Part shown: positions 25,051-32,223 of the stretch, one piece after another | Numbering within the stretch: position 1 is the stretch's first letter | Layout: each line of letters starts with the position of its first letter | Origin: a virus | Length of the DNA: 43,470 nt | IMG/VR virus record: IMGVR_UViG_3300035180_000278 | Location: 1-43,470 of that record | Reading direction: 5' to 3' (one strand) | Program-made: the position numbers and the translations under genes | Notes under the pieces: model-generated | The model's input: the letters and a program-made list of their open reading frames with translations, nothing else | The model's database searches: none | Told to the model about the DNA's origin: nothing

Positions 25051-25491
25051 TCAGTTACCCAATATCATATTGCGACCCAATGGGGCCTTGCTACCCAGGC
25101 TTGCATCCGTACCCACGGTCGCATTACCAGCCAATGGGTTTTTGGCAATAGACGTGCTCGATTCAGCAAATGCTCTGAGCTGACCATCATTCGTACCCGA
25201 TGACGTATCAGCCACCTCCTTGTCGGTGCCACGCTGGGCAACTTGGTATTCTGTTACTGGACCAGGGGGGCGCTTGGGTGTTTGGCCTGTCAGATCAAGC
25301 ACCAGGCCAAACACATCTCTACGAAAACCAGACCACGTATTCCCAAGTGAATACTGCGCACCCCTCCATGCTTTATTGAATTCAGGTACGACGGAATCAG
25401 TCACACCAGTGACCGACCCCGCCCCATCCCTCACAGCCTGTTTGGCTGATCCTCTGGCGTTCTTAACAAACTCCGCTATTCCCCAACCCAT
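25051..25491 (-). CDS. Unassigned virion-type protein with C-terminal PLGRNMILG motif
   Basis: A protein of 146 residues starting MGWGIAEFVKNARGSAKQAV, with a mixed polar middle (FRRDVFGLVLDLTGQTPKRPP) and a Gly/Ala-rich tail ending SKAPLGRNMILGN. It is the first gene after late-promoter copy 2, with GGGGGTGG just upstream of the ATG. The end resembles that of the 99-residue protein two genes on, suggesting a shared docking peptide. No domain was recognised. Confidence 0.65.
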   Translation of the reverse strand: MGWGIAEFVKNARGSAKQAVRDGAGSVTGVTDSVVPEFNKAWRGAQYSLGNTWSGFRRDVFGLVLDLTGQTPKRPPGPVTEYQVAQRGTDKEVADTSSGTNDGQLRAFAESSTSIAKNPLAGNATVGTDASLGSKAPLGRNMILGN

Positions 25492-25514
25492 ACCACCCCC
25501 AATTCAATACGTGC

Positions 25515-25549
25515 AATCTACACGTTGAATTCAGAGATACGCATACCTA
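25515..25549 (-). promoter_or_regulatory. Candidate late promoter, copy 2 (portal group)
   Basis: Minus strand TAGGTATGCGTATCTCT, 12 bases, then TAGATT. Its TAG is the terminase stop codon. The predicted start near 25508 gives a short leader containing the SD of the 146-residue gene. Confidence 0.65.
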
Positions 25550-27046
25550 CGCATAAGGGTCATACTCCTTGACCTGTTGCCTTGTGATAGCACGCACATC
25601 GGCAAGCGACGGTGTGTCCATGAGACCGAGCACATAAGCCGAGGCCCAGTCGGGTGATCGACCAATGCGTTTCTCAATGGCGTCGCGCCCTTCGACCTTG
25701 ACCACTGTGCCCTGTAGCTCCCAGGTGGGTGCACACAGGTCGGCACGCAGTCGATTGTCCGGTGGGAGTTGCAGGCCTATGTTGTTGGCTGGGTCCAATG
25801 CCTCCCTGAACTTCCACCATAGCTCACTGCGCTGGTTCAAAAACTTGAGGCGGCCTGACTTGTCACTCGAGGTGGCCTTCTCAGCCACGTTGACACCCAG
25901 CACATGCTGGCCAGCACTCATCAGAAAGTCGTAAGGTGATGAACCCACACCAATTACGTCGAGGTGTATCGGTGCACCATTGCGCATACTGGCAATGACA
26001 AGGCCAGCGACAGTTGGGCCATCAGGTGTTTGTGTACCTGGATAGGCCAGGGCCTCATCGAACCAATTACCATGGCGTCGTGCAATGATCGTGTTATCAC
26101 GCCCACCTCGGGCCACGTCCACACCCATTGATGACATCTTGGGCTTCGGCAGCAGAGGCTTCCAACGGGCCATAGCAGCCTCGACCCACGCAGTTGGTAT
26201 CACTTGCCATGGGTCATCCTCGATACCCGCTTGGAAGTCGCCATAGAGCATTTGTGAGCGTAGTGGTTCAGGTAGTGATTGCAAGGTGGCCATGTATCCG
26301 GTTCCCATTAGGTAAGGGTTATCGCTGACGCGTGAAGGTATGAAGGTGCGAGACATAGGCTTGACCATCTCACCCTTGTGCTCGAAGGGGTCAGGGCCAT
26401 CAGCCTCAACGTCTTTGCCATCGATACTGGCAAACCAGCGCAACTCGCCAGGTTCAGCAGGTACGGGATGCTTGGGATCTAGCCATGGTCCGAAGAAGTC
26501 TATGATCCATCGACCTTCAGCATTGGTGGGTGGGTTGAAGGTGAGTAGAGCCTGGCATCGCTGTCCAATGGTTGTGGTACGCAGCCAGCCGAGTAGGAAG
26601 CGCAGTTGATGCTCCATGAAGTTGGCTGCTTCGTCGAATACCAGCAGATCATGCGGCCGTCCCTGATACTTTGTCTCATCGCCAGGGTTAGGCACCGAGC
26701 CGAACTCAATCTGTACACCGCGATCAGGCAGTCGCCAGATCCTTTCTTGCCCGTTAAAGCCATCACGCCCACCTAATAGCTCAGTAAAACGATCGATAAT
26801 ACCGGTGAGCTGTGTTGCCTCACGTCGCAGTATCATCACACGCTCGTGTTGTGTTAGTGCCTTACCACAGGCCAGATCCGACTTACCACCACCCGCCGCA
26901 CCGCCATAGCCGATGATGTCGGCCTTGGAGTTATAAGCAATTGATTGCGGACCCGGTAGCGGTGACCATGGGTTGCGTCGCTTTAGTTCACGCGCAATGA
27001 GTAATGCCCTGGCTAACTGATCCTTAGACGAGATCTGAGCCGTCAT
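25547..27046 (-). CDS. Terminase large subunit (packaging ATPase-nuclease)
   Basis: The preferred ATG at 27044-27046, with AAGG just upstream, gives 499 residues and overlaps the small subunit by 23 bases; a longer reading frame starts inside that gene without support. Walker A is GYGGAAGGGKSDLACG near residue 47 and Walker B is LLVFDEAAN. The C-terminal RNase H-like nuclease begins at MGVDVARGGRDNTIIARR with its first acidic residue. It cuts and pumps DNA into the procapsid through the portal. Whether packaging is headful or cos-type cannot be read from the sequence. Confidence 0.94.
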   Translation of the reverse strand: MTAQISSKDQLARALLIARELKRRNPWSPLPGPQSIAYNSKADIIGYGGAAGGGKSDLACGKALTQHERVMILRREATQLTGIIDRFTELLGGRDGFNGQERIWRLPDRGVQIEFGSVPNPGDETKYQGRPHDLLVFDEAANFMEHQLRFLLGWLRTTTIGQRCQALLTFNPPTNAEGRWIIDFFGPWLDPKHPVPAEPGELRWFASIDGKDVEADGPDPFEHKGEMVKPMSRTFIPSRVSDNPYLMGTGYMATLQSLPEPLRSQMLYGDFQAGIEDDPWQVIPTAWVEAAMARWKPLLPKPKMSSMGVDVARGGRDNTIIARRHGNWFDEALAYPGTQTPDGPTVAGLVIASMRNGAPIHLDVIGVGSSPYDFLMSAGQHVLGVNVAEKATSSDKSGRLKFLNQRSELWWKFREALDPANNIGLQLPPDNRLRADLCAPTWELQGTVVKVEGRDAIEKRIGRSPDWASAYVLGLMDTPSLADVRAITRQQVKEYDPYA

Positions 27047-27479
27047 CAACCTTGCCCAATACGCCAGCGGCAGTGAGCAGTGCCAACTCGGCACGCATAT
27101 CCGCCTCACTCATATCGCTCAGATCTAACTTGCCCGAGATCTTGAGGTGAGAATTCTCACGATACTTCTCAGGCGCATGAGCCTTGAGTAAGAAGATTGA
27201 CAGCGTATCGCTGTACTTGGTGATGGAGCCACAGGGTGCACCCTGGTGGAATACTGGTTCGTCACTGCCTTCAAACGCACGCCGGTGTGCCTCGTCCTCG
27301 AGTGCTGTGACCCCAACGACCAGGGCCTTATCCCAAGCGGCAGCAAACACTTCGTCAGCAGCTCGCCAGTTGTAGGCCGTCATCCGGGTGATATCAATGG
27401 CCTTGCACGCTTTACCAACGTTGCAAGTCTCTGATAGTACAGCAGTAAATGCCGTTAGTTTTTCAGGTGTCAATTTCAT
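27024..27479 (-). CDS. Terminase small subunit
   Basis: A protein of 151 residues. The N-terminal part has a helix-turn-helix-like segment (CNVGKACKAIDITRMTAYNWR), followed by AHRRAFEGSDEPV, YSDTLSIFLLKAHAPEKYR, which is the typical small terminase signature, and an acidic helical C-terminus. It should recognise the packaging site and recruit the large subunit encoded next. It follows late-promoter copy 1, whose hexamer lies just upstream of the ATG, so the leader would be very short. Confidence 0.9.
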   Translation of the reverse strand: MKLTPEKLTAFTAVLSETCNVGKACKAIDITRMTAYNWRAADEVFAAAWDKALVVGVTALEDEAHRRAFEGSDEPVFHQGAPCGSITKYSDTLSIFLLKAHAPEKYRENSHLKISGKLDLSDMSEADMRAELALLTAAGVLGKVDDGSDLV

Positions 27480-27485
27480 AAGGCC

Positions 27486-27520
27486 ATGCTACTACGTGTT
27501 TTCAGAGTTACGCACACTAA
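27486..27520 (-). promoter_or_regulatory. Candidate late promoter, copy 1 (terminase)
   Basis: Minus strand TTAGTGTGCGTAACTCT, 12 bases, then TAGCAT. This is the least conserved copy and lies within the last codons of the HTH gene rather than starting at its stop. The predicted start near 27479 coincides with the small terminase ATG. Confidence 0.55.
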
Positions 27521-27737
27521 TGGCAATGCGCATTATGCTGTGCCGCCTGCGACCCTTGCATATATCGGCAATGCACGAACGACTCACCTCAAACCATTTG
27601 GCCAGGTTAGCGTAGGTATCACCCTCATCGCGCATTTTCAACATCAGGTCCACATCGTGATCAGATAATTTTGCGTTGTGATGACACTCACCAATTCGAT
27701 AACCTCGGTCGTTCACAAAAATATACTTTTTAACCAT
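27492..27737 (-). CDS. Small HTH DNA-binding protein, candidate late regulator
   Basis: The ATG at 27735-27737 has GAGGGGAT six bases upstream and gives 81 residues starting MVKKYIFVNDRGYRIGECHH. The segment LSDHDVDLMLKMRDEGDTYANLAKWFEVSRSCIADICKGRRR is a clear helix-turn-helix of the type seen in small phage proteins (L.D.EV..I..L...G.SY..LA..F.VS...V..IC.GRRR). It lies between the iteron cluster and the first late promoter, so it may bind either one; activation of the late promoters is a testable guess. The C-terminal codons contain copy 1 of the late element. Confidence 0.8.
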   Translation of the reverse strand: MVKKYIFVNDRGYRIGECHHNAKLSDHDVDLMLKMRDEGDTYANLAKWFEVSRSCIADICKGRRRHSIMRIAISVRNSENT

Positions 27738-27777
27738 TTTTATCCCCTCACAATTCGCCGGTTGTTGCATGTATAAA

Positions 27778-27972
27778 CTAGTACACCTAGTACACCTAGT
27801 GCACCTAGCGCACTAACTTTCTATATATCCCTCTAGCTACTAATATAGTCAGCTCTACAATCCCATATATAAATAGGTGTACTAGGTGTACTAGGTGTGC
27901 TGTCGCCCTGTAAACATTGGGCTAAGATCTAGTACACCAAAATTAAAAAGGTGTACTAAGGTGTACTAGATC
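27778..27972. repeat. Iteron cluster with AT-rich core, candidate replication origin
   Basis: Four tandem 9-mers CTAGTACAC (two perfect, then CTAGTGCAC and CTAGCGCAC) fill 27778-27813. The reverse form GTGTACTAG occurs twice perfectly and once degenerately at 27877-27903. One more forward copy is at 27929 and two reverse copies at 27951 and 27961. GATCTAGTACACC (27926) and GGTGTACTAGATC (27960) pair as an inverted repeat. The 63 bases between the first two blocks are AT-rich with TATATA runs. The cluster fills the gap after the primase-helicase gene; it could instead be an operator or packaging site. Confidence 0.75.
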
Positions 27973-27976
27973 ACCC

Positions 27977-30127
27977 CTAAAACGGTAAAGTTTTGTCAAC
28001 TGACCAAACATTCCGCTGTTTTTTGTCAATACACATTCTGACCTTGCGATAACCGAGCGAGGACAGAATTTTGACAACGCGCATCTCAACACCCTTATTT
28101 ATGCTCTTTTGATCGAAGCCTAAACACCCCAAAAGGATCTCAGAAACACTCACCCACCCCTTCGCTTTTGGAACAATATCGGTAATATGAGTCGGGTTAT
28201 CCAACCAAACATCGATCTCAGGTAACCACGGATCTTGAATAACATGCGTGTTGTGTACATCAGTGGCCAATAATTCCGCACTGCGGTATGCCACACCCGA
28301 CTTCTTGAACATCACAGCGCCCTCAGCCCATAGCTGCAGCATGTCACGCTTGATTGCATCCACATCAACCTTGTGGGTCAACACCGGTAACCAGCGACGG
28401 TTACCTGTCTCATCAGCTAAAAACTCGGTCTGATTAGTGGTGCCCATAAAGATCAGGCGACGCTGGAAAGTAGTGCCGAACTCCTTATATTTAGGTATCC
28501 ACTGATCCTGGGTGCGCGTGATAAATGCCTTAATACCTTCCAGCTCCTTCGTGTGTAGACCGCGCAACTCCCCGATCTCAGCCACCAGGCGGCCACGCAT
28601 CTTGCGCGCCAGATCGTCATCCTTCTCAGCGAAGGACACCTCGGTAAACAGATCCATGCTCGGCACCATGGCCGACACACCGGTAGACTTACCCACGCCC
28701 TGAGCACCCACCAAGATAGGCACCATGTCCGCCTTGCACCCAGGTGATAACACGCGGCCAGCCATGGCAGACCATATATATTCAGAAACAGAATCAACAT
28801 AAGCATTGGCGTCGACGCCAAAATAAGTGAAGAGGAAACTCTTAACACGCGGCACGCCATCCCATTGCAGCTTGTTCAGCCAGATCTGCGCAGAATCAAA
28901 CCGGTTACGCCTGGCAATCACCAACACCACATCTCGGATCAGATCCCGACCGATAGGCTTGAACGATTGACGCTCGAACGCAATGCGCAGCTCGGTAAAA
29001 TCCTCATCAGAAAAGCCTTGCCACTGTTCATCACCCCGGTGAAACATCAGTTCATCACGGAAGAGGTCATGGCCAATGTATGCCTGGCACATCGGGAAGA
29101 ACTGCAGCGCTTTCTGCAAATTGTCTACCGTGGCTTCAATGCTGCCATTCTTGTCGCGCTTGAACGATGGCCTGACCACCTCACCCTTGGGCGCCTCAAT
29201 CACGGCAAAGTCAGTGGAGGTATCCTCGACATAGCCTATCGCCTCAAAAAAGTCCGCATCGCTACGACCGGCACAGTGGCCATGCAAACACTTGAAATGA
29301 CCCTTCTCATAGCCATTGGACCCAGCACGAAACCAAACCGTCGAGCCATCACCGTCAGATCCCGTCGAGTGATCAGCCTTCCAAGGACAATCAATAATCA
29401 GCGCACCATCACGATCAACACCGTGTGCGGCCAGCTCGATAAGATCAGCCACCGGGTCAGGCAGCTCTATGTGAGCCTCACGCTTGCGCGCACCGCCACT
29501 CGCTCCAGACGAAACACCACCGGCAAACTTATCAGCCATGGCTTGCCACATCTTGTCAAATTCGATTAGGCCGCCATTAGGTATAGACGCCGGTAAACCT
29601 TGCGCCCATTGATAGCGCGTACCGCTGGGGTGCGTACCAATAGCCACAAATTGCTTGCCATCACTCAGCAACTCAACCACACCGCCGTCGACAACGATCT
29701 TGCGATAAGGCAGCTCACCCTCAATCTGGATGGCCAGCAGACACTTACCGGTATCCACGCGATAACGCATTGGCAATTCGTAGCCCAAGGTATGCTCAAT
29801 AAATTGACTGATGGCAAAAGCCTGGGCAGGGTCAGCCACGTCGATATCAATACCGCGCACCTTGCGTGTCTGAATGCAAATGCCATAGTCAGGCTGCACA
29901 GACCAGGCTTTAAACTCCTTGCCGTTGGCCTTTAGCTCTGTCCACCCTGGCAGACCTACCACCTTACCCGCCTTGTTGTACACGCTGGGGGTCTTACCCA
30001 GGCCGCGCATCTTGCTATCAGGTGAAATGGTGGCCGTCGGGTTGCTCACCACCGGCAAAAGATCCACACCCAGCCCCAGAATTAAATCGAAATGGTCCCA
30101 CTCTTCGCGTGTCGCGCCGTATTGCAT
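27977..30127 (-). CDS. Primase-polymerase / VirE-type helicase
   Basis: The 716-residue protein has two regions. Residues 1-220 look like a bifunctional primase-polymerase (KTPSVYNKAGKVVGLPGWTE, GIDIDVADP with a catalytic-type DxD, then DGKQFVAIGTHPSGTRY). Residues 370-716 form a VirE/VapE-type SF3-like ATPase with Walker A VGAQGVGKST near 475 and GNRRWLPV downstream (an arginine-finger-like motif). Between them a Cys/His patch (CLHGHCAGR) may bind zinc. It would open and prime the origin. It follows the Cro-like gene by 24 bases and has SD GAGGAA, so it is expressed leftward once repression ends. Confidence 0.88.
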   Translation of the reverse strand: MQYGATREEWDHFDLILGLGVDLLPVVSNPTATISPDSKMRGLGKTPSVYNKAGKVVGLPGWTELKANGKEFKAWSVQPDYGICIQTRKVRGIDIDVADPAQAFAISQFIEHTLGYELPMRYRVDTGKCLLAIQIEGELPYRKIVVDGGVVELLSDGKQFVAIGTHPSGTRYQWAQGLPASIPNGGLIEFDKMWQAMADKFAGGVSSGASGGARKREAHIELPDPVADLIELAAHGVDRDGALIIDCPWKADHSTGSDGDGSTVWFRAGSNGYEKGHFKCLHGHCAGRSDADFFEAIGYVEDTSTDFAVIEAPKGEVVRPSFKRDKNGSIEATVDNLQKALQFFPMCQAYIGHDLFRDELMFHRGDEQWQGFSDEDFTELRIAFERQSFKPIGRDLIRDVVLVIARRNRFDSAQIWLNKLQWDGVPRVKSFLFTYFGVDANAYVDSVSEYIWSAMAGRVLSPGCKADMVPILVGAQGVGKSTGVSAMVPSMDLFTEVSFAEKDDDLARKMRGRLVAEIGELRGLHTKELEGIKAFITRTQDQWIPKYKEFGTTFQRRLIFMGTTNQTEFLADETGNRRWLPVLTHKVDVDAIKRDMLQLWAEGAVMFKKSGVAYRSAELLATDVHNTHVIQDPWLPEIDVWLDNPTHITDIVPKAKGWVSVSEILLGCLGFDQKSINKGVEMRVVKILSSLGYRKVRMCIDKKQRNVWSVDKTLPF

Positions 30128-30151
30128 AAGGTATTCCTCGTTGTTTTATTT

Positions 30152-30382
30152 TTATAAATCCATCATCGACGCAATACGCGGATTGATCAGCAACCCACGC
30201 GGTATGTCGTAGAGAATAGATATTTCCTGCACGCGATCCAGTGGCACCCAGCCGCGTTTCTCCCACAGGGATATGGCTTGTTGCGTTACGCCGAGCACAT
30301 CGGCAAGTTTGTTTTGAGAACCCGCAGCCAGAACGGCACGGGTGACTGCATTGGCTTTATTTACTTTTCGTCGAATAATCAT
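30152..30382 (-). CDS. Cro-like helix-turn-helix regulator
   Basis: A protein of 76 residues. The segment GSQNKLADVLGVTQQAISLWEKRGWVP is a clear HTH of the Cro/YdaS type, followed by LDRVQEISILYDIPRGLLNP-like residues (actual: RGLLINPRIA). It is transcribed leftward from a promoter embedded in the inverted repeat of the control region and precedes the primase-helicase. The organisation matches a lytic-switch repressor opposing the divergent larger HTH protein. No SD is evident before the ATG. Confidence 0.85.
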   Translation of the reverse strand: MIIRRKVNKANAVTRAVLAAGSQNKLADVLGVTQQAISLWEKRGWVPLDRVQEISILYDIPRGLLINPRIASMMDL

Positions 30383-30387
30383 TTGGC

Positions 30388-30452
30388 TTAATTGTTAGTT
30401 GTAACAACTTCAATATAGCATACGACTATTAAGTTGTACAACTAACAATTAA
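30388..30452. promoter_or_regulatory. Divergent operator with embedded leftward promoter
   Basis: Arms 30388-30410 and 30431-30452 are inverted copies of each other (22 bases, one inserted base); each contains the smaller palindrome-like AGTTGTA(A)CAACT. Between and across them is a minus-strand promoter: TTGTAC (30436-30441), 18 bases, TATATT (30412-30417) with an upstream TG. Binding to the arms would cover both -35 and start. Confidence 0.8.
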
Positions 30453-30466
30453 ATACAATTATTTTA

Positions 30467-30495
30467 TTGACAACTGCAATAAAAAGCGTTATGGT
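30467..30495 (+). promoter_or_regulatory. Rightward promoter of the repressor gene
   Basis: TTGACA (30467-30472), 17 bases, TATGGT (30490-30495) on the plus strand. The predicted start near 30502 leaves a leader of about 39 bases with GGATGAGAG as SD before the ATG at 30541. Confidence 0.7.
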
Positions 30496-30540
30496 CAAAG
30501 ACCAATACAACGAAAAGATTGTATAAATAAGGATGAGAGA

Positions 30541-31386
30541 ATGAAAACACTTGCAGAATCAATAATTTCAGACAGGCAGCACCGTGGCTTGTCTCAGGCT
30601 GACCTAGCCACCCGACTAGGGATTAGTCAGCAGTCGGTGAGTAAGTGGGAATCAGCCAACGTGAATGAGGCTGTCATCCCACGCACCCGCTACCGCAAGC
30701 GCTTGATCGAGATCCTCGGAGCTGGGAGCAACACCGATGTATGGATGCGCACCTACCTCACACGACCACCCACCCCCATGGCGTCAGAAGCCTATAAGGA
30801 AGCCTTCACACGCTTGAGCACGCCTGAGCAAATATTGCACCGCGAGCAGGTATTCGCGTCAGGCAATGAGGATGCAATCAGGCAATTAAAAGACGACCCA
30901 GACGAGAAGCGTATCTCAAACGAAGCCTTTGTCAGCATGATGGGCAGCCAGCCGGGTAACGCAATCGATGAAGATAAGCTGCTACCCAGCGAGACTATTG
31001 CCTATGAACAGCACAAGTTTTATAAAGAGTTCTCGGCCACCCTACCCGCTGAACTTAGACAAAATTGTAATAAATCAGCAGGTTATGGTTCAATAGATAT
31101 AGAAGTCGACTATTTAAGTGACAAGCTGGCCGTTGAGCTTAAACACTTCCACAACACCCATGGCTATGAAGAGTTTGTGCACCGCGCTATTTTTCACCTG
31201 ATGGTGGTAGAGCGCTTAACACCAGCCAAGCGCAAGCTGGCCGTAATCATTGTAGGTTTAGACTCGTTCCTGCTAGATATTCAAAGGCTACAGGCTGACG
31301 CCCAGGTACTCGGCGTGCAGATCATCACCCTGACCCATATCGAGCAGGCTGCAAAGTTAATCGCAACATGGGAAGCCCAGCCATGA
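30541..31386 (+). CDS. Probable phage repressor with nuclease-like C-terminal domain
   Basis: The 281-residue protein has an N-terminal HTH (residues 4-40, GLSQADLATRLGISQQSVSKWE). Instead of the S24 autoprotease usual in CI proteins, the C-terminal part (about 165-281) carries GSIDIEVDYLSDKLAVELKHF with a D...ExK pattern like PD-(D/E)xK nuclease folds, then a helix and a KRKLAVIIVGLD strand. It lacks the Ser-Lys dyad and cleavage site of LexA/CI. It is divergent from the Cro-like gene, followed by its own membrane-protein partner and a terminator, so it is the best CI candidate. An antiphage role is an alternative. Confidence 0.75.
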   Translation: MKTLAESIISDRQHRGLSQADLATRLGISQQSVSKWESANVNEAVIPRTRYRKRLIEILGAGSNTDVWMRTYLTRPPTPMASEAYKEAFTRLSTPEQILHREQVFASGNEDAIRQLKDDPDEKRISNEAFVSMMGSQPGNAIDEDKLLPSETIAYEQHKFYKEFSATLPAELRQNCNKSAGYGSIDIEVDYLSDKLAVELKHFHNTHGYEEFVHRAIFHLMVVERLTPAKRKLAVIIVGLDSFLLDIQRLQADAQVLGVQIITLTHIEQAAKLIATWEAQP

Positions 31387-31589
31387 CAGTCTGGTATGGC
31401 ATTGCGTATGTGGCCATCGGTATCACCATTGGTATATTGGTGTTGCCATACCGCCGTCGACTTTCCAAAACCGGCACAATGGAATTTGTAATAATGTTTT
31501 TAATGGCATGGCCATATTTGATCATCTACGGGTGCCTACACCTCATCAAGCAATATTATTGGGCGTGGATTGATTACCTAAACAAATAA
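31383..31589 (+). CDS. Small two-segment membrane protein cotranscribed with the repressor
   Basis: The ATG at 31383 overlaps the repressor stop (ATGA), giving 68 residues. Two hydrophobic segments are clear: VWYGIAYVAIGITIGILVL (residues 3-21) and FVIMFLMAWPYLIIYGCL (about 37-54), separated by a basic loop (PYRRRLSK). A terminator follows 15 bases after the stop. Being coupled to the probable repressor, it should be made in lysogens, and may be a superinfection-exclusion or immunity protein; this is inference from position. Confidence 0.7.
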   Translation: MTVWYGIAYVAIGITIGILVLPYRRRLSKTGTMEFVIMFLMAWPYLIIYGCLHLIKQYYWAWIDYLNK

Positions 31590-31604
31590 TAAATTCAACA
31601 ACTT

Positions 31605-31627
31605 ACCACCTTCGGGTGGTTTTTTTA
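31605..31627 (+). terminator. Terminator after the repressor operon
   Basis: ACCACC-TTCG-GGTGGT forms a stem with a UUCG tetraloop, followed directly by seven T. It separates lysogenic genes from the early operon. Confidence 0.9.
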
Positions 31628-31638
31628 CGCCTTTTTAC

Positions 31639-31688
31639 ACAACTTTGTACAATTAACGCTTGCGCTCACAATTCCAAAGTTGTAATAT
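31639..31688 (+). promoter_or_regulatory. Early rightward promoter with flanking operator
   Basis: TTGCGC (31660-31665), 17 bases, TAATAT (31683-31688). The inverted repeat ACAACTTTG (31639) / CAAAGTTGT (31675) brackets the -35 and touches the -10. The AGTTGT core resembles the divergent operator at 30388-30452, so the same repressor probably shuts both. Confidence 0.7.
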
Positions 31689-31730
31689 GCTCACAACTTA
31701 ACACATAACAACAACTAAACGAGGAACGTA

Positions 31731-31907
31731 ATGACAGTAAAACCAATCGTCGCAGGGAAGTCGTATCACGTACAGGGATTAATTTGTGGCTTTGAATTGG
31801 ATGTAGCAATTGCAGCAAGCAACCCGATCGAAGCCATCAGCAACGCAGCAGACTATTTAATTGAACAGACAAAGGAGCAAGACCATGAGTTTAGAACTAG
31901 CCATTAA
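31731..31907 (+). CDS. Small early protein (unassigned)
   Basis: A protein of 58 residues, the first gene after the early promoter. The ATG has GAGGA seven bases upstream. It starts MTVKPIVAGKSYHVQGLICG, with an Ala-rich helix (AIAASNPIEAISNAADYL) and a polar end. The last 23 bases overlap the next gene, whose SD lies inside it. No family was recognised. First early genes of temperate phages are often small regulators. Confidence 0.65.
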   Translation: MTVKPIVAGKSYHVQGLICGFELDVAIAASNPIEAISNAADYLIEQTKEQDHEFRTSH

Positions 31908-32223
31908 CGAAAATACCCAGGCTATCCGCGACATGATCGCCGCCATTATGGCCAACGGTGTATCAGCACCCGTCGCTAAAGCAAAGCCAGCAGCTAAAAG
32001 CGAGCCAACACCGGCGCCCGTTGCACCAGTGGCCGAAGCAACAGCCGGTACACCTTCTTACCAGGACGCAGCGCAGGCCGTTACCAAGTTGTCGCGTATT
32101 AAAGGCCGCGATGCAGCAGTTGCCTTGCTCGCACAGTTCGGCGCAGGCAAGTTGCCTGAAGTAAAGCCTGAGCAGTTTGCTGAAGTGATCACCGCTGCAA
32201 ATATAGCAATAGGTGCCGCATGA
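31885..32223 (+). CDS. Small early protein preceding DUF2800
   Basis: The ATG at 31885 with AAAGGAG upstream gives 112 residues; a longer ORF start lacks an SD. The N-terminal helix (MSLELAINENTQAIRDMIAA) is followed by a Pro/Ala linker and a helical C-terminal domain (YQDAAQAVTKLSRIKGRDAAVALLAQFGAGKLPEVKPEQF). This two-part form (coil, disordered linker, then (K.GR.AA...L..FG....L..L.PE.) ) recurs in phages next to DUF2800/DUF2815 genes, perhaps as a recombination helper. Its stop overlaps the next ATG. Confidence 0.75.
   Translation: MSLELAINENTQAIRDMIAAIMANGVSAPVAKAKPAAKSEPTPAPVAPVAEATAGTPSYQDAAQAVTKLSRIKGRDAAVALLAQFGAGKLPEVKPEQFAEVITAANIAIGAA

Noticed and set aside
27778-27972. A CRISPR array
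   Set aside because: Repeats are 9 bases, tandem or inverted, with no regular spacers and no cas genes.
30906-30916. GCGTATCTC on the plus strand as a sixth late-promoter element
   Set aside because: Only nine bases match, it lies inside the repressor gene, and no TAnnnT follows at 12 bases in a sensible place.
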